A stretch of 64,000 nt of DNA from positions 1 through 64,000 of the forward strand of contig JADJHD010000005.1 in the NCBI GenBank assembly GCA_016707705.1, given 5' to 3'. Shown piece by piece: positions 8,439 through 17,769 of the stretch. The position numbers and the translations under genes were made by a program. Position 1 is the first letter of the stretch. Every line of letters begins with the position of its first letter. The notes beneath the pieces are model-generated. The model had not been told where the DNA came from. It saw nothing but the letters and a program-made list of their open reading frames with translations, and searched no databases. Source of the DNA: Bacteroidales bacterium. Its GTDB lineage: Bacteria; Bacteroidota; Bacteroidia; Bacteroidales; UBA4417.

Positions 8439-10022
8439 ATGACCATCCCGGGAATAACCAAAGAAAACTCCATTCCGCGCAAGCTTCTGATTCTGTTGAT
8501 GATATCAGCAGCAGTGAGGGCTTTGATTGCAGGCTTCTTCGAACTTGGGAATGACGAAGTTTATTACTGGACTTATGCCGTCTATCCCGGACTCAGCTAT
8601 TTCGACCATCCTCCCATGGTGGGCTGGCTTATCAGGATTTTCACCTTCAACCTTCAGTTTCAGCAGGAGTTCTTCCTGCGACTGTCCTCCATCATCGCCG
8701 GAACCATCAATACCTTCCTGATTTATCAGATTGGGAAACAGATAAAGGATGAACTCACCGGATGGTATTCGGCTCTTTTATACACGGCCTCCATTTATGG
8801 ATTCGTGATTACGGGCATTTTCATCCTTCCTGACACCCCTCAGTCTGTTTTTAGTCTGATGGCCCTGCTGCTGATGCTTAAAACCCTCCTGCCTGCCGAT
8901 TTCAATCCTGAGAGCAATAAGAGAATGATTCGTATTGGCATATTGCTCGGACTGGGACTACTTTCGAAATACACCAGCATCTTCCTTTGGGCAGGAATGG
9001 TCATGTATGTCCTACTCTATAACAGACAATGGCTCAAAAAAGCATCATTCTACATTTCAACCCTCGTGATGCTTGCCTTTTTCTCTATTGTTCTGGTCTG
9101 GAATTTCCAGAATGAATTCATCAGCTTCACTTATCAGGGGGAACGCGGACTTATCAGGGAAACTGTCCTGAACTTCGACAGCTTCCTCTCAGAACTGGGG
9201 GGAGAATTCCTGTACAACAATCCGGTTTTCTATATTCTTTTCGTTTTCTCACTGATTGCTGCATTCCGGATTCCTGAACTGAAATCCAATCGTGCCGTGA
9301 AATTGCTGCTGCTCTCCGGACTACCCATTATTCTGGTTTTTCTGATTCTTTCACTCTTCCGTAACACGCTTCCACATTGGTCAGGACCGGGATTTGTGAT
9401 TCTAATTCCTCTGGTTGCCCTGAATATCCGCAGACTGGGAAACAAGTCTGAAAGTTTAATTCCAGGCTATATTAAATTAGCTCTTGGAATGCTGATTTTA
9501 GTTCTTTCCGTGAGTATTCTGCAGATAGAAACCGGCTGGCTTTATGAAGGTAAGGAAAGCGCAAAATATGGAAAGGGAGAACAGGATTATTCACTCGAAA
9601 TTGTTGGATGGAAACAACTCGGAACGCAATTTGGCAATCTTGCCACCAAATATGAAGAAAAGGGAGAAATCTCAAAAGCAGCTCCAATCATAAGTTACCG
9701 ATGGTTTCCGGCTGCCAATCTGGAATACTATGTTGCAAGGCCCTCGGCCCGTGCTGTTCTGGCTGCCGGTAGTCTGGATGCAATTCACAATTACGCATGG
9801 ATCAACAGGATACAAGGTGGATTCCGCCTGAACAGCGATGCATGGTATATCACTTCCAGCCGCGATTTCAGGCCACCATCTGATTTACCCGGAGTATATT
9901 TTGCGAAAGTTAGTGCAGCTGACACCATACCCATCAAGCGATTGGGTAAAACTGCTTACTATTTCTATGTTTATCGGCTTATGAATCTGCAGTCAAAGCC
10001 TGCGGATCCGCTGTCCAGATAA
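8439..10022 (+). CDS. GT39-family membrane glycosyltransferase (ArnT/PMT-like)
   Basis: 527 residues from ATG 8439 (539 from ATG 8403, which the -7 box makes less likely). A hydrophobic multi-span N-terminal part with LGNDEVYYWTYA and FDHPPMVGW is typical of dolichyl/undecaprenyl-phosphate-mannose-type transferases such as ArnT. The acidic pair (NDE) in the first periplasmic loop is the catalytic region. About ten to twelve helices lie up to residue ~370, followed by a soluble C-terminal domain of ~150 residues. It should transfer a sugar from a lipid carrier to a lipid or protein in the periplasm; the acceptor is unknown. It converges on the M14 peptidase with only 8 bases between stops. Confidence 0.85.
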   Translation: MTIPGITKENSIPRKLLILLMISAAVRALIAGFFELGNDEVYYWTYAVYPGLSYFDHPPMVGWLIRIFTFNLQFQQEFFLRLSSIIAGTINTFLIYQIGKQIKDELTGWYSALLYTASIYGFVITGIFILPDTPQSVFSLMALLLMLKTLLPADFNPESNKRMIRIGILLGLGLLSKYTSIFLWAGMVMYVLLYNRQWLKKASFYISTLVMLAFFSIVLVWNFQNEFISFTYQGERGLIRETVLNFDSFLSELGGEFLYNNPVFYILFVFSLIAAFRIPELKSNRAVKLLLLSGLPIILVFLILSLFRNTLPHWSGPGFVILIPLVALNIRRLGNKSESLIPGYIKLALGMLILVLSVSILQIETGWLYEGKESAKYGKGEQDYSLEIVGWKQLGTQFGNLATKYEEKGEISKAAPIISYRWFPAANLEYYVARPSARAVLAAGSLDAIHNYAWINRIQGGFRLNSDAWYITSSRDFRPPSDLPGVYFAKVSAADTIPIKRLGKTAYYFYVYRLMNLQSKPADPLSR

Positions 10023-10030
10023 TTGAAGAT

Positions 10031-12385
10031 CTACATTACAATCAATTTCTTCACCTGAGCCGGGAAGTTACCGGTTTCCAACTGGATTAGATAAACTCCT
10101 TTATCCCATCCCTCTGTATTGATATCCAGCTTTCCTTCCGATTGAATCAAAGGAGAGGTCCAGACACTTTGTCCGGACAGATTATATACCTGAATTCTCG
10201 GAGAAGCACTGTTTATCGGCAGTTTGTATTGAATCACCGAGAGCCCGGATGAAGGATTTGGCAGAGGATCTCCTATCCATGCACTGGCTTTCCCGGGTTC
10301 AACGACTGAAGTAGGATCCAGCAAGGTGCTGATAATGAAATCATCGAAATAAAATCCATCGAATTCAGTGGCTCCATCAGATACAAGGCTGAATTGAAAT
10401 TTCACATTTTTATTAAGCCAGTTATTCAGGGAAATACCTTCATGAACCCAGTCTTCCATACCATCATATAGCGGTTGTCCGGTAGGCTGATTAATGCCTC
10501 CGGGTCTGGTATATCTACCCTGAAGTGGAGTCCAGCTGGACCCATTATTATCTGAAACTCTAACCATAACATAATCATAACCGGCTTCAATTGCCCATTT
10601 TGCCCGATATTCCAATACAGTCAGTAAGGCTGGCCCTAATGTAACAGGCGCAGTTAGTGTTATATTCCTGCTGGTTCCGGATCCATAATTCCCAAAAGGC
10701 GAATCTGCCATGCTTGAGAAAGGGGAATAGTATTGCGCAGTGGAAATCCCCCAGTTTCCGTTCCAGTTGGTCTTGGAATCAAGCTTATCACTGAAAAGGG
10801 GATAAGGATATCCATAGATTCTCATCACTGTATCCTGAACCAGATAGTATCCATTATCGAGCGTAAGAACATAGGAAAGTGTATCTCCAACATGATTACC
10901 CTGAGCAAGCTGGTAGGAGATGGAATCACTTCTTTTTTCAAGAATATCCATTCCGCTGAATGTTACCGGCTGTCCGACCGAGGCAAATCCTGATCCCAGA
11001 GGCTGAACAGAAACCGTGAAATCACATGCCTGCATTCCCAAACGCTTAACATCGAAATTGATGTATCCATTATCCTGATAGATGAAAAGCGAAGACTGAT
11101 CATTGATTTTACCATAGCGACCAACCAGGCGCGCTGCATTAAAACTGGCATACATATTCTCCTGGCAAAGTGGGATGATGCGTTCCGTTATTGGCCAGAA
11201 ACCATCTCCATCACCTCCAACCTCAGGAGTATAGGAAAATATTTTGGGCTTGGTCGACTGCTCACCATACATCCAGTCGTCGGTACCGCCATTTGTCGGA
11301 TAAATCGTTGTATTGGCAGGTCCCATGGTGTAGTTGTTCTCAGTGGTCATAACTGAGCCATAGGCATTGAGAACCTGCTCATCAGGTGTTGGCACGGGAG
11401 TCCAGCCCCAGGGATACAGGAAAAGATTACTGTATGAATGATAATTCAGGGCAATGCCGAAATTATGATCTTCGCAAAAATACTTCATCATTCTGGTTTC
11501 TGATTCCGAGAAGGGTCCTGTTCCACGGTAAAGATCAGATGACGGATCAGGAGAAGAGCCCTGATCATCATATCCCCACATATACCCGTAGTTCCTGTTA
11601 ATGTCAATCCCGAAGTTCCCTCCACCCACGTTTGTCCTGTTCTTGCGCCACATCCCATTTCCCCACGGACTGATAGCGATATTGTAGGCGTAGCCGTCAA
11701 CATTCACTACAGGCACAAAATAAAGCTCAGTATTGTCAACCACATTTTTTACATCCATATTGGTTGAATAATTTTCAAGCAGATACCACATGTAATATAT
11801 CAGATGCTGCATTCCGATAGGTTCACGGGCGTGATGCATTCCGGTGTAAAGGACTTCTGGTTCATTTTCAGTTATATCAGGATTATCACTGATTTTGACA
11901 TAATAAACGGAACGCCCTTCGAAAGTAGTGATGGTATCACTCAGAACTTGCTTTATACTGATGAGGTCAGGAAAAAGTGTTCGCATCTCATCAAGTTCCG
12001 CCAGCATTTGGTCAATGGTGTAGAAACCTCCGCAACTCCCAAATTCGAAATGCGCTGGAACAGGCCATACACTTGAAGCTGCTGCTGATTTGAGTTCGTT
12101 AGAATTCTTCCCGATGTTCCTGCTTGCATAGTAGTTCTGCATATCACTGATCAGAACCTCTGATCGGAAACCGGCAGCCGCGACCTTCTTAATCTCGGAA
12201 GCAGACAACTCTGCAACAACCCAACCTTTCGCAGGTTGGCCACTGTTGATTTCTATTCCCGTTTTTTGAAGGAGGCTGATATCCTTTCCATCGAGGAATA
12301 TTTTTAACCGTGAATAGTTTTCCTGCTGGGAATATCCGGCAAAGAAGAGAATTGCAAAACTTATAAGAAGGAAGAATTTTTTCAT
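10031..12385 (-). CDS. secreted M14 zinc carboxypeptidase with type IX sorting domain
   Basis: 784 residues. A signal peptide (MKKFFLLISF...AGYSQ) is followed by a propeptide-like region and an M14 domain. Zinc ligands H185 and E188 lie in HHAREP, the third histidine is in NYHSYSNLFLYPWG, and the catalytic glutamate is in SYTPEVGG. A beta-rich region follows, and the last ~80 residues form a Por/type IX secretion sorting domain (PNPSSG, then GVYLIQLETG). It should be exported across the outer membrane and trim residues from extracellular peptides. The frame extends to 12430, but the minus-strand -7 box at 12410-12417 lies inside that extension, so ATG 12385 is preferred. Confidence 0.9.
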   Translation of the reverse strand: MKKFFLLISFAILFFAGYSQQENYSRLKIFLDGKDISLLQKTGIEINSGQPAKGWVVAELSASEIKKVAAAGFRSEVLISDMQNYYASRNIGKNSNELKSAAASSVWPVPAHFEFGSCGGFYTIDQMLAELDEMRTLFPDLISIKQVLSDTITTFEGRSVYYVKISDNPDITENEPEVLYTGMHHAREPIGMQHLIYYMWYLLENYSTNMDVKNVVDNTELYFVPVVNVDGYAYNIAISPWGNGMWRKNRTNVGGGNFGIDINRNYGYMWGYDDQGSSPDPSSDLYRGTGPFSESETRMMKYFCEDHNFGIALNYHSYSNLFLYPWGWTPVPTPDEQVLNAYGSVMTTENNYTMGPANTTIYPTNGGTDDWMYGEQSTKPKIFSYTPEVGGDGDGFWPITERIIPLCQENMYASFNAARLVGRYGKINDQSSLFIYQDNGYINFDVKRLGMQACDFTVSVQPLGSGFASVGQPVTFSGMDILEKRSDSISYQLAQGNHVGDTLSYVLTLDNGYYLVQDTVMRIYGYPYPLFSDKLDSKTNWNGNWGISTAQYYSPFSSMADSPFGNYGSGTSRNITLTAPVTLGPALLTVLEYRAKWAIEAGYDYVMVRVSDNNGSSWTPLQGRYTRPGGINQPTGQPLYDGMEDWVHEGISLNNWLNKNVKFQFSLVSDGATEFDGFYFDDFIISTLLDPTSVVEPGKASAWIGDPLPNPSSGLSVIQYKLPINSASPRIQVYNLSGQSVWTSPLIQSEGKLDINTEGWDKGVYLIQLETGNFPAQVKKLIVM

Positions 12386-12409
12386 GGAAGAATGATTTGC
12401 AATGAAACC

Positions 12410-12417
12410 CAAAGTTA
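12410..12417 (-). promoter_or_regulatory. -7 box for the M14 peptidase
   Basis: On the minus strand this reads TAACTTTG, an exact TAnnTTTG match, 25 bases before the chosen ATG. A TTTG at 12428-12431 is nearer than the usual 19-20 base spacing, so only the -7 element is claimed. Confidence 0.5.
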
Positions 12418-12536
12418 CTGATAAGCCCAAATAAACGGTTAACAGAATACAGATTTCAGAAAGGCTTACGCACCGAAATCAGATAGTAAACATAAAAAGA
12501 ACAGGAGTTGTTCGCCAAAAGCATGAAGCTGATGCC

Positions 12537-14330
12537 TCAGACAATGCCCATCTGCTTCATCAGAAACAGGGCGGTCATATTGGTTGCTGCTCCTTCACGA
12601 AGTTTATAGTCGAAAATAAGTTCTCCTTCCGAAATATCCGCTTCAAAGCTACGGTTCAGAATATTGCCCGGAAATTCCTTTTCAAGTTCGCCCAAGGCGA
12701 TATCATGAGTAGCAATGATTCCGGAAGTGCTGAAACCAAGTAATTTCTTCAGCAGGATGATGGAACCATTCAATTTATCAATGCTGTTCGTTCCTTTCAG
12801 AACCTCGTCCAGCAGAATGAAAACCTCCTGTCCTGACTGCAGTGCATCAATAATGGTTTTTAACTTTTTGAGCTCAGCATAGAAATAGGATTCATGCTTG
12901 ATGAGAGAATCGTTGGTGCGTATGCTGGTGATTATCTGACAGGGTTTAAACCTGAAGGAAGCCGCACAAACCGGTGCTCCAGTATGTGCCAGCACAAGAT
13001 TGAGCCCGACAGTCCTCAGGAAAGTGCTTTTCCCTGCCATATTTGCGCCAGTGAGCACTATGATGGAATGCCAGTCCTTTTGAATAAAGTTATTGCAAAT
13101 TCTCTCCTCAGGAGCGATAAGAGGATGCCCGAGATCTACCGATTCATAGCAAAAGACCCCTTCTGCCGGTTCGGGAAATACGTACTCAGGATTATTGAAA
13201 GAGTAGGTTGCCAGACTATTCATCACATCGATTTCACCCAGGATATACAACCAGTTTTTCACCTGGCCAGCATTTCGGAGGCGCCAGGCTTCCATTTTCA
13301 GCACCAGTAACAAATCGGTAAGAAATAATGCATTACGGGTAAAGCCTATCAGGAGGTTATTCCTTGAATCGAAACTGTGAAGCAGCTTGCGGAGCTTTCC
13401 AATCTCCTTTTCTGCCGAATTATCATCCTTGAATAACTGAGCAATCCTTTCTTTCATCCAACCAGAGTTGAATGATTCCTCCTTAATCTTTTTGAACAGT
13501 CCATCGTAGCTGGACAGAAAATCGCCGGTTTTTCCAAGTATTCTTGAAATTTTAGTGATTCTTCCCAAATACGATCCTACAATTCCAAGGTTAATAAGTC
13601 CGGCAAGCACAAGCCAGGGATACCTCAGCACACCGGCAAGGACAAGCACCAGAAGGACAAGCATCAAAAACTGATATACTTTTATTATCGACAGAATTAC
13701 CGGCTTTACTCCGAATAAAGCTGCCTGTCCAAGCCAGTCAAAAAGTGAATCCGGAGAGCCATTCACGCCCTTTTCATGACCTTTAGCCCTGAATTCAAGT
13801 CTCCAGTCTGTTTTTCCGGATAATTCCCTGCAGGCTTGTTGTCTTGATTTTATGGTTTCAGGATTCAATTCCGGATTTAGTAAAATATCCACAAACTGAT
13901 GCTGCCCCATATGGGTAACGGTGCGATTCAGGTATTGGTAAGCAGAGCCGGCTCCAAACATATCCAGATCGGAGGCATAGGCATGATTCATTTCAAGGTA
14001 CTGAGTCCCTCCTGGAAAATCATAGAAATCGAACTGCAATATTCTGATTTCCTTATCAGTAAGCTGAACAAGTGTTGAATAATAATCGCGCTTCCTGTTG
14101 AAATGAGCGTTTCGCAGGACGAAAAACACCAGTAGCACTAAAAAGACAGCGCTCATTATTGCTCCCGGCACAGCTGAAGCTGAGGATAGGGCTAGGTAAA
14201 CATTAACAACGATACCGATAAATGCGATTAACCGCATCCAGGTGAATAGTCTGCAGATCTTCCGATAGCGGGCCTCCTCCTGTTCGTATAGTTTTTTTCT
14301 TTCGGCGTATTCGTTTTCAGGTGAAACCAT
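12537..14330 (-). CDS. membrane-associated MutS-like ATPase
   Basis: 597 residues. The N-terminal third carries two hydrophobic pairs (about 30-75 and 205-245), unlike cytosolic MutS. The C-terminal third is a MutS-type ABC ATPase: Walker A GANMAGKST near 425, Walker B FILLDEVLKGTNS, and ATHD as the switch histidine. The mismatch-recognition domain I of MutS is missing. Such MutS-related proteins are common in Bacteroidota and their function is not settled; a role in mismatch repair should not be assumed. The frame opens at TTG 14366, but ATG 14330 starts a clean helical region. It lies downstream of gldD on the same strand, across a repeat-filled spacer. Confidence 0.8.
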   Translation of the reverse strand: MVSPENEYAERKKLYEQEEARYRKICRLFTWMRLIAFIGIVVNVYLALSSASAVPGAIMSAVFLVLLVFFVLRNAHFNRKRDYYSTLVQLTDKEIRILQFDFYDFPGGTQYLEMNHAYASDLDMFGAGSAYQYLNRTVTHMGQHQFVDILLNPELNPETIKSRQQACRELSGKTDWRLEFRAKGHEKGVNGSPDSLFDWLGQAALFGVKPVILSIIKVYQFLMLVLLVLVLAGVLRYPWLVLAGLINLGIVGSYLGRITKISRILGKTGDFLSSYDGLFKKIKEESFNSGWMKERIAQLFKDDNSAEKEIGKLRKLLHSFDSRNNLLIGFTRNALFLTDLLLVLKMEAWRLRNAGQVKNWLYILGEIDVMNSLATYSFNNPEYVFPEPAEGVFCYESVDLGHPLIAPEERICNNFIQKDWHSIIVLTGANMAGKSTFLRTVGLNLVLAHTGAPVCAASFRFKPCQIITSIRTNDSLIKHESYFYAELKKLKTIIDALQSGQEVFILLDEVLKGTNSIDKLNGSIILLKKLLGFSTSGIIATHDIALGELEKEFPGNILNRSFEADISEGELIFDYKLREGAATNMTALFLMKQMGIV

Positions 14331-14419
14331 GCTGCAGATCTGTTCAAATAGTGTTCTATACTGCAAAAATAACTTTTCAATTCACTTGGGCTCTTTACAT
14401 TAATCCAAGAATTGTTAAA

Positions 14420-14600
14420 AAGGATGCGAAGCGAAGCGGAGTCCACCGGCTGGCGGATAGATTTGTTGTAATTCGTCGCCTGCGGAATGAAATGAATAAT
14501 GAACGAAGCTGTCACACTGAGCTTGTCGAAGTGTTTTACATCAAAGTACCGGTACATCAGTATTCTAATTCCTACAAGTAGCAAAGGGTTTCTCGCTGAT
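14420..14600 (+). repeat. composite repeat fragment with CTTGTCGAAG element
   Basis: Holds GATGCGAAGCGAAGCGGAG, the degenerate hairpin TCCACCGGCTGGCGGA (14442-14457), CACTGAGCTTGTCGAAGTG (about 14516-14534), ACATCAAAGTACCGGTACAT and ATTCTAATTCCTACAAGTAG. The same modules in the same order appear inverted at 25664-25880. This and the 11-bp array fill the gene-free stretch 14331-14857. Confidence 0.75.
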
Positions 14601-14651
14601 CAGCGCAGATAAGAACAGAGATTTTCGCAAATGTATTACTGGAAGCATCGC

Positions 14652-14816
14652 CTGACAATTGCATGACCATCGTATGACTATCGTCTGACTATCGTCTGAC
14701 TATCGCCTGACAATTGCTTGACAATCGTATGACAATCGCATGACCATCGTATGACTATCGCATGATAATCGCATGACCATCGTATGACTATCGTCTGACT
14801 ATCGCCTGACCCAATG
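14652..14816 (+). repeat. 11-bp tandem array, 14 units plus one degenerate
   Basis: Fourteen consecutive 11-bp units occupy 14652-14805, all fitting HTGACHATYGY (for example ATGACCATCGT, ATGACTATCGT, CTGACTATCGC); a degenerate unit ends at 14816. Variation is confined to positions 1, 6, 9 and 11, with one exception (ATGATAATCGC). The unit length is not a multiple of three and there is no coding frame, so it is not a peptide repeat. Eleven bases is close to one helical turn. A four-unit copy lies inverted at 7619-7662. Confidence 0.9.
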
Positions 14817-14857
14817 TCGCAAAAACCACCAAAACAAAGTAAGATTGTAAACAGATC

Positions 14858-15461
14858 CTACTTCCAATCCAGCGTGCGAATCAGATGATCAATATCCTTT
14901 TTCACGAAATCTATGACAGGAAGAAGAGAATCGCTGTTGGGGACGGCATCAAAATAAAGCGCTCCCCTGAGGAAATGACTTGTGCTGTCGGTGGCATAGA
15001 ACTGATAGGGAGAAGCAGCTCCCAATCCCTTGATATTGTAAGAAAGTCCGTAAACATTCCTGCCGGGAATTCCGAAAGGCGGTCTGCTCGATGCTGCTGG
15101 CTTTCGGGATATGCTTCAGGGCCAGTGTACGGGAATCTTCAATGCATGCATTCAGTTGTTCGCGGGTGTTGAAGTTTTTAAAGCTGAGATGAATCCTTCC
15201 CTTGAAACCGGGGAATTCAAGATTTATCCAGTTTATTTCCTGCGGGGCATGAGGATCAGGAGTGATTTTGCTATAGACAGGATACTCGAAACGGAAGGGA
15301 TAGATAGAATCCAGCAGTTTATATTCCTTTGCAGGCAGTGCTATCCGGAAATATCCCCTGGGCTTGGGTGTATAATCATTATCGGAACAGGAAGCCATTG
15401 CGCCCATTACCATGATGATGATAACGAATCGGGCGATGGTATAGGTTCTTAATTGAAGCAT
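14858..15461 (-). CDS. gldD: gliding motility lipoprotein GldD (frameshifted)
   Basis: Starts at ATG 15461 with a lipoprotein signal ending ASC (residue ~25), then PRGYFRIALPAKEY, the GldD signature start. GldD is a lipoprotein needed for gliding and type IX secretion in Bacteroidota. The frame from the start stays in register to about 15078 (SSIEQTAF). The correct C-terminus then continues one base out of frame: GIPGRNVYGLSYNIKG, ASPYQFYATDSTSHFLRG, and VKKDIDHLIRTLDWK, stopping at TAG 14858-14860. Removing one T from the TTT (AAA at 15075-15077 on the plus strand) restores a ~200-aa protein of normal length. As written, the frame runs off to 14949 with unrelated sequence. The start lies 44 bases past the gldE stop. 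Confidence 0.88.
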
Positions 15462-15504
15462 AAATGAGATGTTAATGATAATCAACGCCGGAAACTGCCC
15501 AGTA

Positions 15505-16872
15505 TTATGATTCCTGAGTGTTTTCTGCAGCTTCAACGGTTACTCTTACTCGCTTAATTCGGCGCTTATCAAGAGCATCAATTCTGAAGACAAAATTCTC
15601 AAACCTTATAATTTCATGGTATACAGGCATTTTACCTGAAAGTTCCAGCAATAAACCGGCTAGAGTATCATTTTCACCTCTTGCATCTTCAAAAAGGCGA
15701 TCCTCAATTCCGATAATCTTACAAAAATCGTTTAGCAGGGTTTTGCCTTCAAAAATATAAGTGTTTTCGTCAATTTTTGAATAGACAAAGCCATCTCCTT
15801 CAGAATCAAATTCATCATTGATATCGCCAACGATTTCTTCGATAATATCTTCGAGAGTGATAATTCCGGAAGTGCCTCCGTATTCATCTACCACAACAGC
15901 CATATGAATTTTCTTTTCCTGAAACTCATGCAGAAGATCGTTGATGGGTTTATTTTCCGGGACGAAGAAAGCAGGACGGATTAAGGAAGTCCATTCAAAT
16001 TTCTCATCCTGATTCAGAAAAGGCAGCAAATCCTTGATATAGAGAATTCCAGTTACCTGGTCATGAGTTTCATGATAAACCGGGATTCGGGAATATCCTG
16101 ACTCAATTACCAGATCCAGCACTTCCTTATAGCTAAAAGTATCTTCAATTGCAGTAACATCCACTCTTGAGCGCATAATCTCCCTGGCATTGATATCACC
16201 AAAACGGGTAATGCTCTTCATAATCTTCCGGTCATCCTCATTTGCCTGTCCGTCAGCAGTAATATCAATAGCTGTAGAAAGGTCATCCATTGTAAGCGTA
16301 TACTTCCGGTTGGCCATCCTTCGGTCGATGAAATTTGTGGATTTGACCAACAAAATGCTCAACGGATAGAAAAGGCGCATCATCAGCTTCAGTGGCTTGG
16401 CCATCATGGATGCGATGAGGACGGTCTGCTTGGTGGCATATACTTTTGGCATGATCTCACCGATCAGCAGTATCAATGCTGTTACCACAACAACCTGAAT
16501 TACAAATCCCAGAATTGGGTATGCAGAAAAATCAGCCAGGGCAGATGTGATAAAGGTGGATAGCATTACTATACCCACATTCACGAAATTATTGCCGATC
16601 AGTATAGTGGCTAAAAGGCGTTTGGGCCTCGACAGCAATTCAAGAATTAGCTCGTTACTGGCTGATTTTTTAGTCTTCAGGGTGTTAAGATCAGCTGCAC
16701 TTAAAGAGAAATAAGCAATTTCAGATGCAGAGATGGCTGCAGAACAAAGCAGCATCAGCAAAATGACAACACAGCCAAGAATGATTCCGAATGTAGAGGA
16801 TAATTCCGGTTGTACAGAACCGGAAAGAAGTAGATTTAAAAAAGTTAAACTACCGGGGAGAGGATCTTCCAA
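15505..16872 (-). CDS. gldE: GldE, CNNM/CBS-domain membrane protein of the gliding cluster
   Basis: 455 residues. The N-terminal DUF21/CNNM domain (about 25-200) has three to four membrane helices and the ASEIAYFSL motif; a CBS pair follows (about 215-345; VVDEYGGTSGIITLEDIIEEIVGD), then a CorC_HlyC transporter-associated domain. GldE lies next to gldD in many Bacteroidota and supports gliding/type IX secretion; relatives are Mg2+/Co2+ efflux-linked. The start is TTG 16872 (MEDPLPGS), since an internal ATG would cut the first helix. Order gldD-gldE-ssb-mutY on the minus strand is the conserved arrangement in the phylum. Confidence 0.92.
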   Translation of the reverse strand: MEDPLPGSLTFLNLLLSGSVQPELSSTFGIILGCVVILLMLLCSAAISASEIAYFSLSAADLNTLKTKKSASNELILELLSRPKRLLATILIGNNFVNVGIVMLSTFITSALADFSAYPILGFVIQVVVVTALILLIGEIMPKVYATKQTVLIASMMAKPLKLMMRLFYPLSILLVKSTNFIDRRMANRKYTLTMDDLSTAIDITADGQANEDDRKIMKSITRFGDINAREIMRSRVDVTAIEDTFSYKEVLDLVIESGYSRIPVYHETHDQVTGILYIKDLLPFLNQDEKFEWTSLIRPAFFVPENKPINDLLHEFQEKKIHMAVVVDEYGGTSGIITLEDIIEEIVGDINDEFDSEGDGFVYSKIDENTYIFEGKTLLNDFCKIIGIEDRLFEDARGENDTLAGLLLELSGKMPVYHEIIRFENFVFRIDALDKRRIKRVRVTVEAAENTQES

Positions 16873-17064
16873 AGCAGGCTATAATTGGTTATGAGTACAA
16901 AAGTATTAAAAGTTTAGAAACCAGTAAGATGATTTCAGAATCAAACTGATTTTTAGAGTCAAATTGAAGCAATCAGGTGAACGGGCGTGCTATGAAGAAT
17001 TCAAAACAGGAATAATATTACTCCTATTCATTTGAGCATCTGTAGTTAAGGTAATATAAGGAGA

Positions 17065-17520
17065 TTAGAATGGCAGGTCCTCTTCCTTTTCTTCAGCAGC
17101 TGGCGCTGGAGGAATTCCCGGGGCAGGAGCTGGCGCAGGATTACTGGATTGAGCCGGAGCAGAAGGCTGATATTCATTTCCACCTTCTTTCCTTCCACCC
17201 AGAAGTACCAGATTATCAACCTGGATTTCGGTGATGAATCTTTTTGTACCATCCTTGGCATCGAAGGAGCGGCTGCGAAGCTTTCCCTCTACATAAACCT
17301 GACTACCCTTGCGAAGATAGTTTTCTGCAATATCAGCCAACCCGCGCCACATGACCAGGTTGTGCCATTCGGTATGCTGGATCTCATTGCCTTCGCGATC
17401 CCGCTGAATTTCGGTAGTGGCAATTGAAAAACTTGCCTTCTTACCGGTTTCAAAATTCTGTACTTCAGGATCCTTGCCTAAATTCCCTACCAGGATCACT
17501 TTGTTAACGCCTCTTGACAT
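17065..17520 (-). CDS. ssb: single-stranded DNA-binding protein
   Basis: 151 residues. The OB-fold occupies the first ~110 (GVNKVILVGNLGKDPEVQ, then FSIATTE, then EWHNLVMW, then GSQVYVEGKLRSRSF). A proline/alanine-rich linker follows, ending in the acidic tip EEDLPF that recruits repair and replication partners. It coats single-stranded DNA as a tetramer. The frame extends to 17544, but ATG 17520 (MSRGVNKV) is the family start. It sits between mutY and gldE as is usual in Bacteroidota. Confidence 0.95.
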   Translation of the reverse strand: MSRGVNKVILVGNLGKDPEVQNFETGKKASFSIATTEIQRDREGNEIQHTEWHNLVMWRGLADIAENYLRKGSQVYVEGKLRSRSFDAKDGTKRFITEIQVDNLVLLGGRKEGGNEYQPSAPAQSSNPAPAPAPGIPPAPAAEEKEEDLPF

Positions 17521-17769
17521 AATTCTTGCTTTTTTATTTACCAATATCCCCGACTAACACCCGGGCTCCAATTAACGGCAGTTCCAACTTCCCTGTATTT
17601 CATTCATCACAGAATAAGACAGGTTTTGAATAAACTGCTCTATTGCAAATTTAATCATTCGGAATGCACTTCTGACTTCTATCGAAAGGAATCTGCCAAC
17701 ATTCAGACAAATTTTAATTCAACTCTGCTTTTTCTGCTTTAGCCTGAAATTTTTCACTTAAAAAGCAAC

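Noticed and set aside
14652..14816. CRISPR array
   Set aside because: Units are 11 bp and directly adjacent, with no spacers and no cas genes nearby.
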